A DNA stretch of 35,966 nt from Acidobacteriaceae bacterium. Lineage in GTDB: Bacteria > Acidobacteriota > Terriglobia > Terriglobales > Acidobacteriaceae. The translations under genes were made by a program, and so were the position numbers. The DNA is taken from positions 26,421 to 62,386 of the forward strand of contig PLHW01000025.1 in the NCBI GenBank assembly GCA_003139095.1, in the 5' to 3' direction. The first letter of the stretch is position 1. Each line of letters opens with the position of its first letter. Of this stretch, positions 1-10,590 are shown one piece after another. The notes beneath the pieces are model-generated. The model saw nothing but the letters and a program-made list of their open reading frames with translations. It was not told where the DNA came from and ran no database searches.

Positions 1-1071
<1,071 letters not shown>

Positions 1072-1074
1072 AGA

Positions 1075-1097
1075 GCTGGAGCGTTGCTCCCTCCAGC
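1075..1097. terminator. Hairpin between convergent ligA and gltX
   Basis: A perfect 7-bp stem (GCTGGAG / CTCCAGC, arms 1075-1081 and 1091-1097) with a 9-nt loop lies just after the ligA stop and about 45 nt beyond the gltX stop on the other strand. Neither side has a strong T run, so it is only a possible weak bidirectional terminator. Confidence 0.3.
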
Positions 1098-1140
1098 GCA
1101 TTCCTTTGCGCGGCCGGTCCGGGCCGTCGACCGGTCGTTG

Positions 1141-2652
1141 TTACCCGATTTGCTGAATTGCCCGCTCGACCCTCGCCAGCGTTGTTTGCCTGCCGAGAAC
1201 CACCAGCGTTTCAAACAACGGCGGCGCATTCTTTCTTCCGCACACCGCAACGCGAATCGGCTGGAACATCTGTCCCGCTTTCAGCCCCAGCTCTTGCGCG
1301 GCCCCGCGCAGCGCGTGGTCCAGCGCATCGTGCGTGAACTCGGTTTGCGCCAGAACTCCGCGGCCCCGCGTCAGCGCCTTCTGCGCCATCGCCATGTCGC
1401 CCTTCTGCGGAATCAACTCCGCCGAGTCATACGCCGGAAGCGGATCGACAAAAAAGAAATCTGCCGCCGTCAAAACATCCCGCAGCAGCTTGATGCGCTC
1501 ACGAATCAGCGGCGTAATGGCCAGCATCTTCTCCGGCGCAACCTCGAATCCCGCCTGCTGCACGATCGGCAACAGCCGCGCGCTCAGTTCATCCACTGGC
1601 AGCGCGCGAATGTGCTCGGCATTCAGCCACAGCGCCTTCGGATCGAACGTTTCTTCCGGGTACGCCTGTGAATTCGCCGCCGAAGTCGCGCTCCCGGCAC
1701 TTGCAGCCGCCTCTAGCGCCGTCTCTTTAAAATTCACCACCGCGTTGGCGCGATTGATGCCCTCCAGCGAAAACGCATCGATCAGTTCCTGCCGCGTCAT
1801 GTGCGTCCGATCGTCTTTCGGCGACCATCCCAGCAGGCACAGAAAATTCATGAAAGCCGCCGCCAGAAATCCCGCGTCCCGGTACGTCGTCACGCTCACC
1901 ACCGGCCCGTGCCGCCGCTTCGAGAGTTTCGATCCGTCCGGCGCGACCAGCAGCGGCAAGTGCACAAATTGCGGCGCCCGCCCGCCCGCCCCCTGCGTCC
2001 CCTCAAAAATCAGCACGTGCTTGAACGTGTTCGAGAGATGGTCCTGCCCGCGAATAATGTCGCTGATCTTCAAATCCACGTCGTCGGCGCACGATGCCAG
2101 GTGATACGTCGGCATCCCGTCGCTGCGCAACAGCGCAAAGTCCTCGATATCGTCCGCCGCCTTTGCCTGCTCTCCATACACCGCGTCCGCAAATCGCACT
2201 TCCGCGCCCAATCCCCGCGGCACGCGAAACCGCAGCGCAAACGGCTCGCCCGCCGCCGCCCGCCGGTCGCTCTCCGCGCGGCTCAGTTCGCGCATCCCGG
2301 GATTAAAAAGCCAGGTTTGATTTGCGCCCGACTTCTCCGCGTCGCCCACATGCGCCGGCGTGAAGTCGCGGTATGCCAGATCCTTTTGAAAAATCGCCTC
2401 CGCAATCTCCCGATGCAGCGCCAGCCGCTCGGATTGCTTGTACTCCTCGTCCCAGCCCAAGTCGAGCCAGCGCAAACCGTCAAATATCGAATTGACGCTT
2501 GCCTCCGTGTTGCGCTCCACATCGGTGTCGTCCAACCGGAGGACCATAGTCCCTCCGTTATGGCGCGCATAAAGCCAGTTGAAAATAAACGTGCGCGCGC
2601 TGCCGACGTGCAGAAAACCGGTGGGCGAAGGGGCGAATCGAACGCGAAGCAT
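1141..2652 (-). CDS. gltX: Glutamyl-tRNA synthetase
   Basis: A 503-residue class I aminoacyl-tRNA synthetase that charges tRNA with glutamate. The HIGH-type signature is [10 protein letters not shown] (residues 8-17) and the KMSKS-type loop is KLSKR (242-246); LRLDDTD near 38-44 and [27 protein letters not shown] (split here only by description, near 183-209) are family landmarks. The zinc-binding cysteines found in some GluRS enzymes between the two signatures are absent. A low-complexity Ala/Ser insertion lies near residues 313-333. The start is the ATG at 2652-2650; no Shine-Dalgarno sequence is evident, but a TATACT hexamer ends 8 nt upstream, which would fit a very short leader. Whether it also charges tRNA-Gln cannot be judged from this window. 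Confidence 0.96.
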   Translation of the reverse strand: MLRVRFAPSPTGFLHVGSARTFIFNWLYARHNGGTMVLRLDDTDVERNTEASVNSIFDGLRWLDLGWDEEYKQSERLALHREIAEAIFQKDLAYRDFTPAHVGDAEKSGANQTWLFNPGMRELSRAESDRRAAAGEPFALRFRVPRGLGAEVRFADAVYGEQAKAADDIEDFALLRSDGMPTYHLASCADDVDLKISDIIRGQDHLSNTFKHVLIFEGTQGAGGRAPQFVHLPLLVAPDGSKLSKRRHGPVVSVTTYRDAGFLAAAFMNFLCLLGWSPKDDRTHMTRQELIDAFSLEGINRANAVVNFKETALEAAASAGSATSAANSQAYPEETFDPKALWLNAEHIRALPVDELSARLLPIVQQAGFEVAPEKMLAITPLIRERIKLLRDVLTAADFFFVDPLPAYDSAELIPQKGDMAMAQKALTRGRGVLAQTEFTHDALDHALRGAAQELGLKAGQMFQPIRVAVCGRKNAPPLFETLVVLGRQTTLARVERAIQQIG

Positions 2653-2981
2653 GACATTTGAGTATATAGGCTCTCGTCAATCGCTCCCATCCACCCCGCA
2701 TCACCCCTCGACCGCCCCTCGGACTCCAACGTCCGACCTGGTTACTTCGGGTTACGATGGTAACCTTCCGCCCCAAATCGCGCTGGCCGCGCGGCATCTA
2801 AAAGTAGGAAGATGCTCGCAGCAACCCGTGCCCAGGACGGAACTCGCCACTAGACAGTCGTTGTTTCAGCGTAGTGAATGTGACACGATAAAGCCGAATT
2901 CTTCCGTCCGGGCCCCGAGCTGCGCTTGCAACCCATACTTGGCAAAACCAAGACTTAGCAAGACCAGGATTTAAAAAGATC
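2653..2981. other. Divergent intergenic region between gltX and the GGDEF/HD-GYP gene
   Basis: This 329-bp stretch must hold the promoters of both flanking genes. A TATACT hexamer on the minus strand (2666-2661) sits close to the gltX ATG, but no -35 element lies at normal spacing. On the plus strand a short inverted repeat (CTTGG, 2938-2942, and CCAAG, 2948-2952) lies about 30 nt upstream of the sensor gene. I see no RNA gene and no convincing small ORF. Confidence 0.4.
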
Positions 2982-5900
2982 ATGATTAGCATTTCCACAA
3001 GCATGGTGCTCATCCCCGGAACCGTAACTCTCCTGGTGTTTTTGCTCTTTTCGTATCTCTACGAGCAAAGCCGGCAGGGCTATTTCCGCGCGTGGCAACT
3101 GGCTTGGGCCGCCTACACCCTCCATTACGCGATAGAGGCCATCAGTCACTTCCGTGGCCCCACGGCATTACTGTTCTTTCTCAGCGAACTTTGTCTGGTC
3201 GCGATGGCGGCCTGCATCTTTATCGCGACCCGGCTGCCCAAGGAACGCTTCCAGCTCAAGTGGTATGACGTTGCGCTAGTCCTGGCCGGCGTTCTCATGG
3301 CCTGTGTCAGCCTGCGCGCGCACATGGCGGGCGGCACGTTCGTGGCGGACGCCCCTCCGCTGCCCACCTACTTGCGGCTCGGAATCGGTCTCGCCGCCAT
3401 CCTCTTTTATGCGTCTTTCCACTACTACCGTTACGCCTTCCGCAGAGACTCTGTCGCCTTCCGCACGCTCGCCTTTGCCCTGGCCCTTTGGGGAGCCCTG
3501 TTGGGCGCCGGACAGTTCCGCCCGTCGTTCCTCGAAACCGTCGGCCGGCCGGGCGGTTTCCTCTGGCCCATCCCGCAGATGCTCATGGCCATCGCCATGG
3601 TTATGGTGCTTTTCGAAAACGAGCGCAATGCCGTTCAGGAAAATGCTCTCGCCTTCTCCTCCCTCGGCATCGACCCGCGCCAGTTTCTCTCCGCCTCCGA
3701 TCTGGTTCCGAGTTTGCAGGCATTCGTCGATCGTCTGGTAGCTCCCCTCACTTCGCGCCGCGCGGTCGTTTTCATCGCGCAGCAATGGCGCGGCACCGTT
3801 CCATCCGTTCAAAAAGGTTTTTCGACCGAGTTCCTCGACAAATTGAAAAAGACCCACGCCGGCGATTACATCTGTGAACTCGCGTATCGCCGCGGCGGCG
3901 TCGTCACCTTTAGGAATCTCGCCGAAATGGAAGAGCCGCTCCCCGCGCTCTCCGGTGGACGCTTTGAAGCCTTCAAACAAACCCTCCTCGCCGAGGGCAT
4001 CGCCGACCTCATGGCCGTCAGCCTGCAAACCCGCGAGCACAACTTCGGCGTCATCCTCTTTCCCCACGCCGAGCGCCGTCTCTTCGGTTCTTCGAACTTG
4101 CGGCTTCTTATCGGCCTCGCTCTCCAGATTGCCCTCACCCTCGAAAACTATGTCGTCATGCACGCGGCCCAGCGCCGCACCAAAGAATACGAGTTGCTCA
4201 CCGAGATCGGTCAGGCCATCAGTTCTCATCTCAATCAGGATGAAATTCTCCTCACCGTGCAAACCGAACTTGGCCAGATCTTCGATACCAGCGATTTTTA
4301 TATCGCTTTTCAGGAAGAGGATGACATTCACTTCGAGCTCGAGGTCGAGGGCGGCCGCATCCTCCCCAAGCGTTCCCGCAAGGCCCGCAACGGTTTCACG
4401 GAGTACGTTCTGCGCACTGGGCAGCCCCTGCTGATTCAATCCGATCTCGAAAAAACCCGCGCGAAGTTGGGTTTGGATTTCGTTCCACCCCGCCCCGCCC
4501 GCTCCTTGTGCGTGGTTCCCATTCTCCTCGGCGGCAAGCCCGCCGGCGTGATGGCCGCCCTCAGCACCGAGCGCGAGTTCCAGTTCCAGGAACGCGATCT
4601 TGAAGTCATGCAAACCGTCGCCCGGCAATTGGGCGTCGCCATTGAAAACGCCCGCCTCTTCTCCGAAGAGCAGCGCCGCGCCCGCCATCTCGCTTTCCTG
4701 AACAATATTTCGAAGATGGCCATTTCCAGCGAAGACGCCGAGCAGATGATGATCGACATCGTCCGCGAAATTCAGAAAAACTTCCATTACGACCACATCG
4801 GCATCGGCATCATGGACTACGCGACCAAGGACATTGAGATCAAAGCCGAGGCCGGATCCACCTCCCAGGCCCTCGGCCGCCGCATTGCCATTGGCACCGG
4901 TGTACTTGGAAAAGTCGCGCGCACCGGCGTCAGCGCGCTCGTGCAAAATTCTGGTCCCGGCCAATTACCCGGTGTCGTCCCCGAATCCCGTGCCGTCCTT
5001 TGCCTCCCCATCATGTATGGTGAATCCCTGCTCGGCGTCCTCAACATCGAAAGTCGCTCCGAGAACGCTTTCGCTCCGCAGGATGTGCTCATTCTCAACA
5101 CGCTCGCCGACCTGCTCGCTACCGCCCTGCACAATTCCTTCGTCTTCCAGAAACTCCAGCAGCAATCCATCACCGATGGTTTGACCGGAATTAAAACGCG
5201 GCGCTTTTTCTGGGAGGCCCTCAGTTCGGAGTGGAAGCGCGCCTCGCGCTCGGGGCGGCCATTCTCAGTCGTCCTCGTCGATCTCGACAAGTTCAAGGAA
5301 GTCAACGACTCGCTCGGGCACCTCGAGGGCGATCTCGTTCTGGCCCGCGTCGGCCGCCTGCTCGAGCAGAAATGCCGCCAGTCCAATGTCGTCGCCCGCT
5401 ACGGCGGCGACGAATTCATCATCCTCATGCCGGAGACCGGCATTGAACAGGCGCAGGTGCTCGCCGAACGACTGCGCCTCTGGCTCGCCACCGATCCCAT
5501 GCTCGAAGAGCATCGCATCACCGGCAGCTTCGGCGTCGCCAGTTTTCCCGTGCATGCCTTCGCCATCGAGGATCTCATCCGCATGGCCGATGCCGGCATG
5601 TACATCGCCAAGCACGCCGGCGGTAACCAGGTCGCCGCCTCCGAACCCTTCCGCGAAGGCTCCAACGTCCAGCGCCAGTTGCTCTCCTCCTACCTCGAAG
5701 GATTTCTGCATCGCGGCCATAACGGCCCGGAACATCTGGAGGAATTAGTCGGCACGTTGCGCAAACTTTGCTCTGACACCGAGGAGGGAAAAACCGCCGG
5801 CCTTCGCGAAGCTCTCGAAATCCTCGCCCAGGCGGCCGAGCTCCGCGACCCCAACTCCTCCGGCCACAACGAGAAATCCCGCCACTACGCCGAAATTATC

Positions 5901-6374
5901 GCTCGCGGATTGAATCTCTCCGAAGACGAGGTCGCCGATGCCGCCTTTGCCGCCTTTATTCATGACGTGGGCAAGCTCTTCATCGATCCCGCCCTCTTGA
6001 GTAGATCGGGTCCGCTCTCCGACGAGCAATTTGCCATCGTCAAAACTCATCCCCAACTCGCGGTGGAAATCTTGCGCGCCATCCCCAAGATTGACCGCGT
6101 CGCCGAAGCCGTCCTCTCCCATCACGAAGCCTTCGACGGCAGCGGCTATCCCTTCGGATTGCGCGGCGAAAGCATTCCGCTCCTCGGCCGCATCCTCGCC
6201 GTTGCCGATACCTATGTCAACATGTTGAGCGAACGGTCCTTCGCTCCCGCAAAGACCCACGAGGAGGCGATTACAGAACTGGAAAAATTAAGCGGCACCC
6301 GCTTCGACGGCATGATCGTCCGCCTCTTCGCCCGCCTCATGAAGCACGAACGTTCCTCCACCCTCGGCGCATGA
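2982..6374 (+). CDS. 7TM-GAF3-GGDEF-HD-GYP membrane signalling protein
   Basis: A 1130-residue protein that combines a diguanylate cyclase domain and a c-di-GMP phosphodiesterase-type HD-GYP domain. Seven hydrophobic segments occupy about residues 8-210. Three GAF-like domains follow (about 233-385, divergent; 400-560; 570-725). The GGDEF domain spans about 728-890 with an intact GGDEF signature at 808-812. The product-inhibition I-site, RxxD six residues upstream, is RQSN here (799-802), so the aspartate is replaced. The HD-GYP domain (about 945-1125) keeps HDVGK (994-998), the THP and HHE histidines, and GYP (1055-1057). Cyclase feedback control may therefore be weakened, and either activity could dominate. 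It lies divergent from gltX and has no operon partner. The ATG at 2982 is chosen as the first in frame; its ribosome-binding site is weak. Ligands are unknown. Confidence 0.9.
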   Translation: MISISTSMVLIPGTVTLLVFLLFSYLYEQSRQGYFRAWQLAWAAYTLHYAIEAISHFRGPTALLFFLSELCLVAMAACIFIATRLPKERFQLKWYDVALVLAGVLMACVSLRAHMAGGTFVADAPPLPTYLRLGIGLAAILFYASFHYYRYAFRRDSVAFRTLAFALALWGALLGAGQFRPSFLETVGRPGGFLWPIPQMLMAIAMVMVLFENERNAVQENALAFSSLGIDPRQFLSASDLVPSLQAFVDRLVAPLTSRRAVVFIAQQWRGTVPSVQKGFSTEFLDKLKKTHAGDYICELAYRRGGVVTFRNLAEMEEPLPALSGGRFEAFKQTLLAEGIADLMAVSLQTREHNFGVILFPHAERRLFGSSNLRLLIGLALQIALTLENYVVMHAAQRRTKEYELLTEIGQAISSHLNQDEILLTVQTELGQIFDTSDFYIAFQEEDDIHFELEVEGGRILPKRSRKARNGFTEYVLRTGQPLLIQSDLEKTRAKLGLDFVPPRPARSLCVVPILLGGKPAGVMAALSTEREFQFQERDLEVMQTVARQLGVAIENARLFSEEQRRARHLAFLNNISKMAISSEDAEQMMIDIVREIQKNFHYDHIGIGIMDYATKDIEIKAEAGSTSQALGRRIAIGTGVLGKVARTGVSALVQNSGPGQLPGVVPESRAVLCLPIMYGESLLGVLNIESRSENAFAPQDVLILNTLADLLATALHNSFVFQKLQQQSITDGLTGIKTRRFFWEALSSEWKRASRSGRPFSVVLVDLDKFKEVNDSLGHLEGDLVLARVGRLLEQKCRQSNVVARYGGDEFIILMPETGIEQAQVLAERLRLWLATDPMLEEHRITGSFGVASFPVHAFAIEDLIRMADAGMYIAKHAGGNQVAASEPFREGSNVQRQLLSSYLEGFLHRGHNGPEHLEELVGTLRKLCSDTEEGKTAGLREALEILAQAAELRDPNSSGHNEKSRHYAEIIARGLNLSEDEVADAAFAAFIHDVGKLFIDPALLSRSGPLSDEQFAIVKTHPQLAVEILRAIPKIDRVAEAVLSHHEAFDGSGYPFGLRGESIPLLGRILAVADTYVNMLSERSFAPAKTHEEAITELEKLSGTRFDGMIVRLFARLMKHERSSTLGA

Positions 6375-6390
6375 GCGCGCCAGCCCGCCC

Positions 6391-6666
6391 CTAGCCCGCC
6401 GTCAGCACCAGCGTCGCATCCTTGGGAATGTAGTTCTTGCGCCGGAACCAGTCCTCCATCGCCGTCCGCAATTGCTCCATCGGCACATTGTTTCCAACTT
6501 CAAGATAGCTATCGCCGATGGGCAGCGTATCGTCGAACACCGTAGCGTTCGTAAAATTGCGCATGCTGAAATTGTCCAGCCACTTCAGCGGGCAGGGTCG
6601 AAGCTGACCCTCATGCAGATATTGGACGCGAACTTTGCGGGCAAACACTCTTCGATTTAAGCACAC
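6391..6666 (-). CDS. Hypothetical protein, about 91 residues
   Basis: A small ORF convergent with the sensor gene and downstream of pckG on the same strand, beyond a terminator-like hairpin. The product has mixed, protein-like composition (for example DNFSMRNFTNATVFDD and EQLRTAMEDWFRRKNYIP), with no signal peptide and no membrane segment. I do not recognise a domain. The listed start is a GTG at 6666-6664 with no clear ribosome-binding site; another in-frame GTG a few codons later is possible. Because the hairpin separates it from pckG, it probably has its own promoter, which I cannot identify. It could be a lineage-restricted conserved protein. Confidence 0.5.
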   Translation of the reverse strand: MCLNRRVFARKVRVQYLHEGQLRPCPLKWLDNFSMRNFTNATVFDDTLPIGDSYLEVGNNVPMEQLRTAMEDWFRRKNYIPKDATLVLTAG

Positions 6667-6686
6667 AAGGCGATTCTCCGGATTGC

Positions 6687-6717
6687 ATAAAGAAAGGCCC
6701 GGAAATCACCCGAGCCT
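6687..6717 (-). terminator. Rho-independent terminator of pckG
   Basis: Read on the minus strand, the arms AGGCTCGG (6717-6710) and CCGGGCCT (6702-6695) form an 8-bp stem with one mismatch around a 7-nt loop. The T-rich tail TTCTTTAT (6694-6687) follows. It lies 32 nt after the pckG stop. Confidence 0.65.
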
Positions 6718-6749
6718 CCCAAACGCAAATATCACTCCAGGAATCGTCT

Positions 6750-8642
6750 CTACTTCTGCCCCAGCTTGCTCACTTTTCCAAACCGGCTCATCTTGCCCGT
6801 CCGCGTAATGCTCTGCCGCAGCCGATGATCTAATTCTTCCAGTTCGCGGCTCAGCCCCTCCGGCAGATGGCTGCCGAATTTGTCAAAGTGATCGCGAATC
6901 AGTGGTATCTCTTCCAGCCACCCATCCACATCGATGCCGAGCAGCGTCCACAGATCCTCTTCGCGAATGTCCAACCCCTTGGTGTCGATATCCGCGGGTT
7001 GCGGCAGCATTCCAATCGGCGTCTCAATCGCGTGCGCGGTCCCGTCGCAGCGCTCGAACACCCACTTCAACACGCGGCTATTCTCTCCATAACCCGGCCA
7101 CAAAAATTTCCCGTTGTCGTCGGTCCGGAACCAGTTCACGTAGTAAATCTTGGGAAGCTTCGCGCCCTCGCGCTCTCCAATTTTCAAATAGTGCGCAAAG
7201 TAGTCGCCCATGTTATAGCCGCAGAAAGGCAGCATCGCCATCGGATCGCGCCGCAGTTGCCCAACCTGTCCCGAAGCCGCCGCCGTCGTCTCGCTGCTCG
7301 CCGTCGCGCCCAAAAAAGTTCCATGCTGCCAGTTGAACGCCTCCGTCACCAGCGGCACCACGCCCGCTCGCCGCCCGCCAAACAGAATCGCGTCAATCGG
7401 CACGCCCCTCGGGTCTTCCCACTCCGGAGCAATCACCGGGCACTGCCGCGCCGGCGTCGTAAACCGCGCGTTCGGGTGCGCCGCCTTGTGCATCGAGTGC
7501 GGAGTCCACGGCCGCCGCAGCCAGTCCAGCAGTTCCGCTGGCTTCTCGTCCGTCATGCCCTCCCACCACACGTCGCGGTCCGGCGTGATCGCGCAATTCG
7601 TGAAAATCGAATTCTTCGTCGCCGTCAGCATCGCGTTCTTATTCGACTTCATGCTCGTCCCCGGCGCCACGCCAAAAAATCCATATTCCGGATTGATGGC
7701 GTACAGCCGTCCGTCCGCGCCGAACTTCATCCACGCAATGTCATCCCCTACCGTCTCCACCTTCCATCCCGGAATCGTTGGAATCAGCATGGCCAGGTTC
7801 GTCTTGCCGCATGCCGACGGGAACGCGCCCGTGATGTACTTCGCCTCGCCCGCGGGGTTGATCAACTTCAAAATGAGCATGTGTTCCGCCAGCCAGCCTT
7901 CATCCCGCGCTTGCACCGACGCGATGCGCAGTGCGTGACACTTCTTGCCCAGCAGCGCATTGCCGCCGTACCCCGAGCCGTACGACCAGATCTCCCGCGT
8001 CTCGGGAAAATGGCAGATATATTTTTCGTCGGCATTATTCGGCCACGCTGCGTCCTGCTCGTTCGGAGCCAGCGGCGCGCCCAGCGAGTGCAGTCCCCGC
8101 ACAAACTCCCCATTCGATCCCAGCACATCCAGCACCCGCGTCCCCACCCGCGCCATGATGTGCATGTTCGCCACCACGTACGGCGAATCCGAAATCTCCA
8201 CTCCAATGTTCGCGATCGGCGAGCCAATCGGCCCCATGCTGTACGGAATCACGTACATCGTCCGCCCCGCCATCGAGCCCGCATACAGCTTCTCCAGCAG
8301 CGCCTTCATCTTCGCCGGGTCTTCCCAGTTGTTGGTCGGCCCCGCTTCTTCCTTCGTCCGCGCACAAATAAAAGTCCGCTCCTCCACGCGCGCCACGTCC
8401 GCCGGACTCGAGCGCACGTAAATGCTGTTCGGCCGCTTCTCCTCATTCAGCGGGATCGCCGTGCCCGCCAGAATCATCAGCCGCACCATCGCCTGGTACT
8501 CTTCGTCCGACCCGTCGCACCAGTACACCCGGTCGGGCCTGCACAGTTGGGCAACGTCTTCCACCCACGCTAGCAGCGTCTTATGCTTCTCTCCATTGGT
8601 CGCGTCGCTCATGGTTTCTGTCTCTAAAATATGAGTGGCCAT
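6750..8642 (-). CDS. pckG: Phosphoenolpyruvate carboxykinase (GTP)
   Basis: A 630-residue GTP-dependent PEP carboxykinase that converts oxaloacetate and GTP to PEP, GDP and CO2, the entry step of gluconeogenesis. It shows the GTP-class features: [21 protein letters not shown], the phosphate-binding loop FPSACGKTN (residues 274-282), VGDDIAWM, and FGGRR in the C-terminal half. The reading frame extends 39 nt further upstream, but the ATG at 8642-8640 is preferred because a strong Shine-Dalgarno sequence (GGAGAAAGG, 8657-8649) lies 6 nt before it. It is apparently monocistronic: a terminator hairpin follows, and a long leader with candidate regulatory elements precedes it. Confidence 0.97.
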   Translation of the reverse strand: MATHILETETMSDATNGEKHKTLLAWVEDVAQLCRPDRVYWCDGSDEEYQAMVRLMILAGTAIPLNEEKRPNSIYVRSSPADVARVEERTFICARTKEEAGPTNNWEDPAKMKALLEKLYAGSMAGRTMYVIPYSMGPIGSPIANIGVEISDSPYVVANMHIMARVGTRVLDVLGSNGEFVRGLHSLGAPLAPNEQDAAWPNNADEKYICHFPETREIWSYGSGYGGNALLGKKCHALRIASVQARDEGWLAEHMLILKLINPAGEAKYITGAFPSACGKTNLAMLIPTIPGWKVETVGDDIAWMKFGADGRLYAINPEYGFFGVAPGTSMKSNKNAMLTATKNSIFTNCAITPDRDVWWEGMTDEKPAELLDWLRRPWTPHSMHKAAHPNARFTTPARQCPVIAPEWEDPRGVPIDAILFGGRRAGVVPLVTEAFNWQHGTFLGATASSETTAAASGQVGQLRRDPMAMLPFCGYNMGDYFAHYLKIGEREGAKLPKIYYVNWFRTDDNGKFLWPGYGENSRVLKWVFERCDGTAHAIETPIGMLPQPADIDTKGLDIREEDLWTLLGIDVDGWLEEIPLIRDHFDKFGSHLPEGLSRELEELDHRLRQSITRTGKMSRFGKVSKLGQK

Positions 8643-8689
8643 AGTAACCTTTCTCCGAAGTGGGGGCGTCGATCTTTTCATTTCTCACC

Positions 8690-8734
8690 AGCCAGAATCT
8701 CAGCAGCCAGAATCTCAGCAGCCATGATCGCGGC
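8690..8734. repeat. 15-bp tandem repeat, 3 copies
   Basis: Two exact copies of AGCCAGAATCTCAGC (8690-8704 and 8705-8719) and one diverged copy (8720-8734) lie just upstream of the pckG Shine-Dalgarno region, within its probable leader. Confidence 0.8.
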
Positions 8735-8780
8735 ATTTGCGGGCGGAAATGCGCGGCCAGCCGAGCGGGCTCGCCCGTAC

Positions 8781-8808
8781 CCTATAAGACAGGAGCTTAT
8801 ATTGTCCC
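8781..8808 (-). promoter_or_regulatory. Candidate promoter of pckG
   Basis: On the minus strand GGGACA (8808-8803), 16 nt, then TATAGG (8786-8781) gives a moderate sigma-70-type match about 140 nt upstream of the pckG start. Each hexamer matches the consensus at 4 of 6 bases, so this is tentative. Confidence 0.3.
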
Positions 8809-8973
8809 TCTTTTCGGAGACTGTTTCCAGTTTTCCGAATCCAACTGCCGGGGTATCGCCTCTTTGCCGAACCGCTGCCCGATCTTTTCTAGCCCGATCC
8901 TGCTCATCAAAAGCAGTGCCGGCCGTCGCGCTCCACGGGTTGGTCGATTATCGTCGCGCCACGGGCCGAGCAA

Positions 8974-9002
8974 TGTGTCAAAGATCACAAGTGATTGTGA
9001 TC
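8974..9002. promoter_or_regulatory. Palindrome overlapping a CRP/FNR-like site
   Basis: A perfect 20-bp palindrome (GATCACAA, GTGA, TTGTGATC; 8983-9002) overlaps TGTGT-N6-TCACA (8974-8989), which is one base from the CRP half-site arrangement TGTGA-N6-TCACA. It sits in the 425-bp region (8643-9067) upstream of pckG and 65 nt after the stop of the 120-residue hypothetical gene. It could be an operator of a CRP-family regulator, which would suit a gluconeogenic gene, or a weak terminator of the upstream gene. Its distance from pckG (about 330 bp) weakens the operator reading. Confidence 0.4.
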
Positions 9003-9067
9003 AAGGCCACGCATGGGGGGGTAAGGACAAGCGTGCCTGTCGGGCGTGGATCTTAAATGGAGGAATC

Positions 9068-9430
9068 CTAAACCGAGTTCGCAACCGGGCTTTCCGCCTC
9101 GGCCACAATCGCATCCAGATGCTTCAGCGTCTGCTCCACCGTCAGCGCGTACATCTCGCGCCCCAGCCCTTCGCCCGCGTCCAGCGACGTCTTCAAAAAA
9201 TGGCCGGCAATTTCCTTGGCCAGCGAGTCGGTAATCATCTTCCCGGTGCGCTTCTTGTATTCCACCCACGCCGGGTGCGGCAGCGCCACCCACACCGGGC
9301 GCCCATCCACCAGAAACTTGATGTCGACCGCATCCGCATGGCGGGTCGCAATCGCCACCATCAGCGCCTGATACAAAACGTGTACCTGCTTCTTCGTCCA
9401 GCGGTCAGTCGCAGTAAAGTCAGTAAACAT
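9068..9430 (-). CDS. Hypothetical protein, 120 residues
   Basis: A soluble, probably mostly helical small protein with no signal peptide or membrane segment. It has a patterned sequence (VDIKFLVDGRPVWVALPHPA, then EYKKRTGKMITDSLAKEI) typical of a real gene rather than a shadow frame. I do not recognise its family. The ATG at 9430-9428 begins MFTDFTATDRW and has no obvious ribosome-binding site. It lies between pckG and the divergent pgeF gene. Its stop is followed by the palindrome at 8983-9002. Confidence 0.65.
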   Translation of the reverse strand: MFTDFTATDRWTKKQVHVLYQALMVAIATRHADAVDIKFLVDGRPVWVALPHPAWVEYKKRTGKMITDSLAKEIAGHFLKTSLDAGEGLGREMYALTVEQTLKHLDAIVAEAESPVANSV

Positions 9431-9516
9431 AATTAAGGGTCGATGAACTCTTAACTATATCGCTCGGAACGGTTGACGAGCAAACGATCCAATAACGAGG
9501 TTTTCGACCAGCTTGG

Positions 9517-9550
9517 TTTCCTCCGTGCCTCTGTGCCTCCGTGGTAATTC
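9517..9550. repeat. CTCCGTGCCTCTGTG-type dispersed repeat
   Basis: The run CCTCCGTGCCTCTGTGCC followed by TCCGTGGTAATTC is a variant of the CTCTGCGxxCTCTGCGGTTAAAA sequence seen twice more in this window (32068-32126 and 33858-33914). It lies in the spacer between two divergent genes. Confidence 0.55.
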
Positions 9551-9624
9551 GATTCACGACACCAGAGAAATTCCGTCGAGGCCATGGCTGATTTTTTGGC
9601 TCTCCGATTCAGTATCATCGAAGT

Positions 9625-10530
9625 GTGCCCAGCAAGACGATCACACGACCGAAGACGATTGCACCAACCAAGATTCAGCTTCTCCATTCCGGCAAGCTGT
9701 CCAACCTCCCCTGGCTCACTCACGCCTTCACCACCCGCCACGGCGGCGTCTCCCGCGTCTATGGCGGCGCAGCGCTCAACCTCGGATACACCAGGCACGA
9801 TTCCCGCAACGCGGTCGAGCAAAACCGCGCACTCCTTCTCCACCAATTAGGCGTCGGCCAGGGAAAAGACCGCCAACCGTGGCCCATAATCACCCTCCGC
9901 CAAATTCACTCGGACCTGATTCACCCCGTCGACGCTCCCCCCGCGCAAACTCTCGCCGGCGATGGCCTCATCACCAATACTCCCGGCCTGCTCCTCGCCG
10001 TGCTCACCGCCGACTGTCATCCCGTCATCGTCGTCGATCCCAAACGCCGCGCCGTCGGCGTCTTTCACGCGGGCTGGCGCGGCACCGTCAAGCGCATCGT
10101 TGAAAAAGGTGTCGGCGAAATGCGTAAACACTTCGGCAGCAACCCGCGCGATTTGCTCGCGGCCATCGGTCCCGGCATCCAGTCTTGTTGTTATGAAGTC
10201 GGCGAGGAAGTCCGCACTAAATTTGAAGCCCAGTTCGCCTATGGGGCCAGCCTCTTCCGCGAGGTCAAAGAATCCGATCCGGTCCGCGAGAAGTATCCTC
10301 TTTTATTCCTGACCGCCCGCGCCCCCGGCCACAGCGAGTTGCCCACGAAATTATTTCTCGATCTGCGCGAGGCCAACCGCCGGCAGTTGCAAGCCGCGGG
10401 CGTCCCAGCAAAAAACATCGACGCCTCCGCTCCCTGCACCGCCTGCCATCCCGAAACCCTCTTCAGCCATCGCGCCGAAAAAGGCGTAACCGGCCGCATG
10501 ATGGCGATAGCAGGCATTCGTCCCCGCTGA
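9625..10530 (+). CDS. pgeF: PgeF/YfiH laccase-domain protein
   Basis: A 301-residue member of the multicopper polyphenol oxidase/YfiH family. Characterised relatives hydrolyse a misincorporated UDP-N-acetylmuramoyl-serine precursor of peptidoglycan or phosphorolyse and deaminate purine nucleosides. The three zinc ligands appear as H95 (QIHSD), C131 (TADC) and H148 (FHAGWRGT), with the family spacing of 36 and 17 residues; the C-terminal CTAC...SHR motif is also present. The start is a GTG at 9625, since no ATG precedes the conserved region in frame. The first 16 residues are Lys/Pro/Thr-rich and poorly conserved in type. It converges on the FmdB gene. Confidence 0.9.
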   Translation: MPSKTITRPKTIAPTKIQLLHSGKLSNLPWLTHAFTTRHGGVSRVYGGAALNLGYTRHDSRNAVEQNRALLLHQLGVGQGKDRQPWPIITLRQIHSDLIHPVDAPPAQTLAGDGLITNTPGLLLAVLTADCHPVIVVDPKRRAVGVFHAGWRGTVKRIVEKGVGEMRKHFGSNPRDLLAAIGPGIQSCCYEVGEEVRTKFEAQFAYGASLFREVKESDPVREKYPLLFLTARAPGHSELPTKLFLDLREANRRQLQAAGVPAKNIDASAPCTACHPETLFSHRAEKGVTGRMMAIAGIRPR

Positions 10531-10590
10531 TCTTGGGTCGTTGCCGTTCAGATGACCCGATGGCCCGATCATCCGATCGCCCGATAAGCC

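Noticed and set aside
3276-4964. 562-residue ORF on the minus strand
   Set aside because: It lies opposite the GAF-GGDEF gene, is Gly/Glu/Asp-rich in the manner of antisense GC-rich sequence, and has no recognisable domain.
6867-8573. 568-residue ORF on the plus strand
   Set aside because: Arg/His/Pro-rich antisense shadow of pckG, whose motifs are complete on the other strand.
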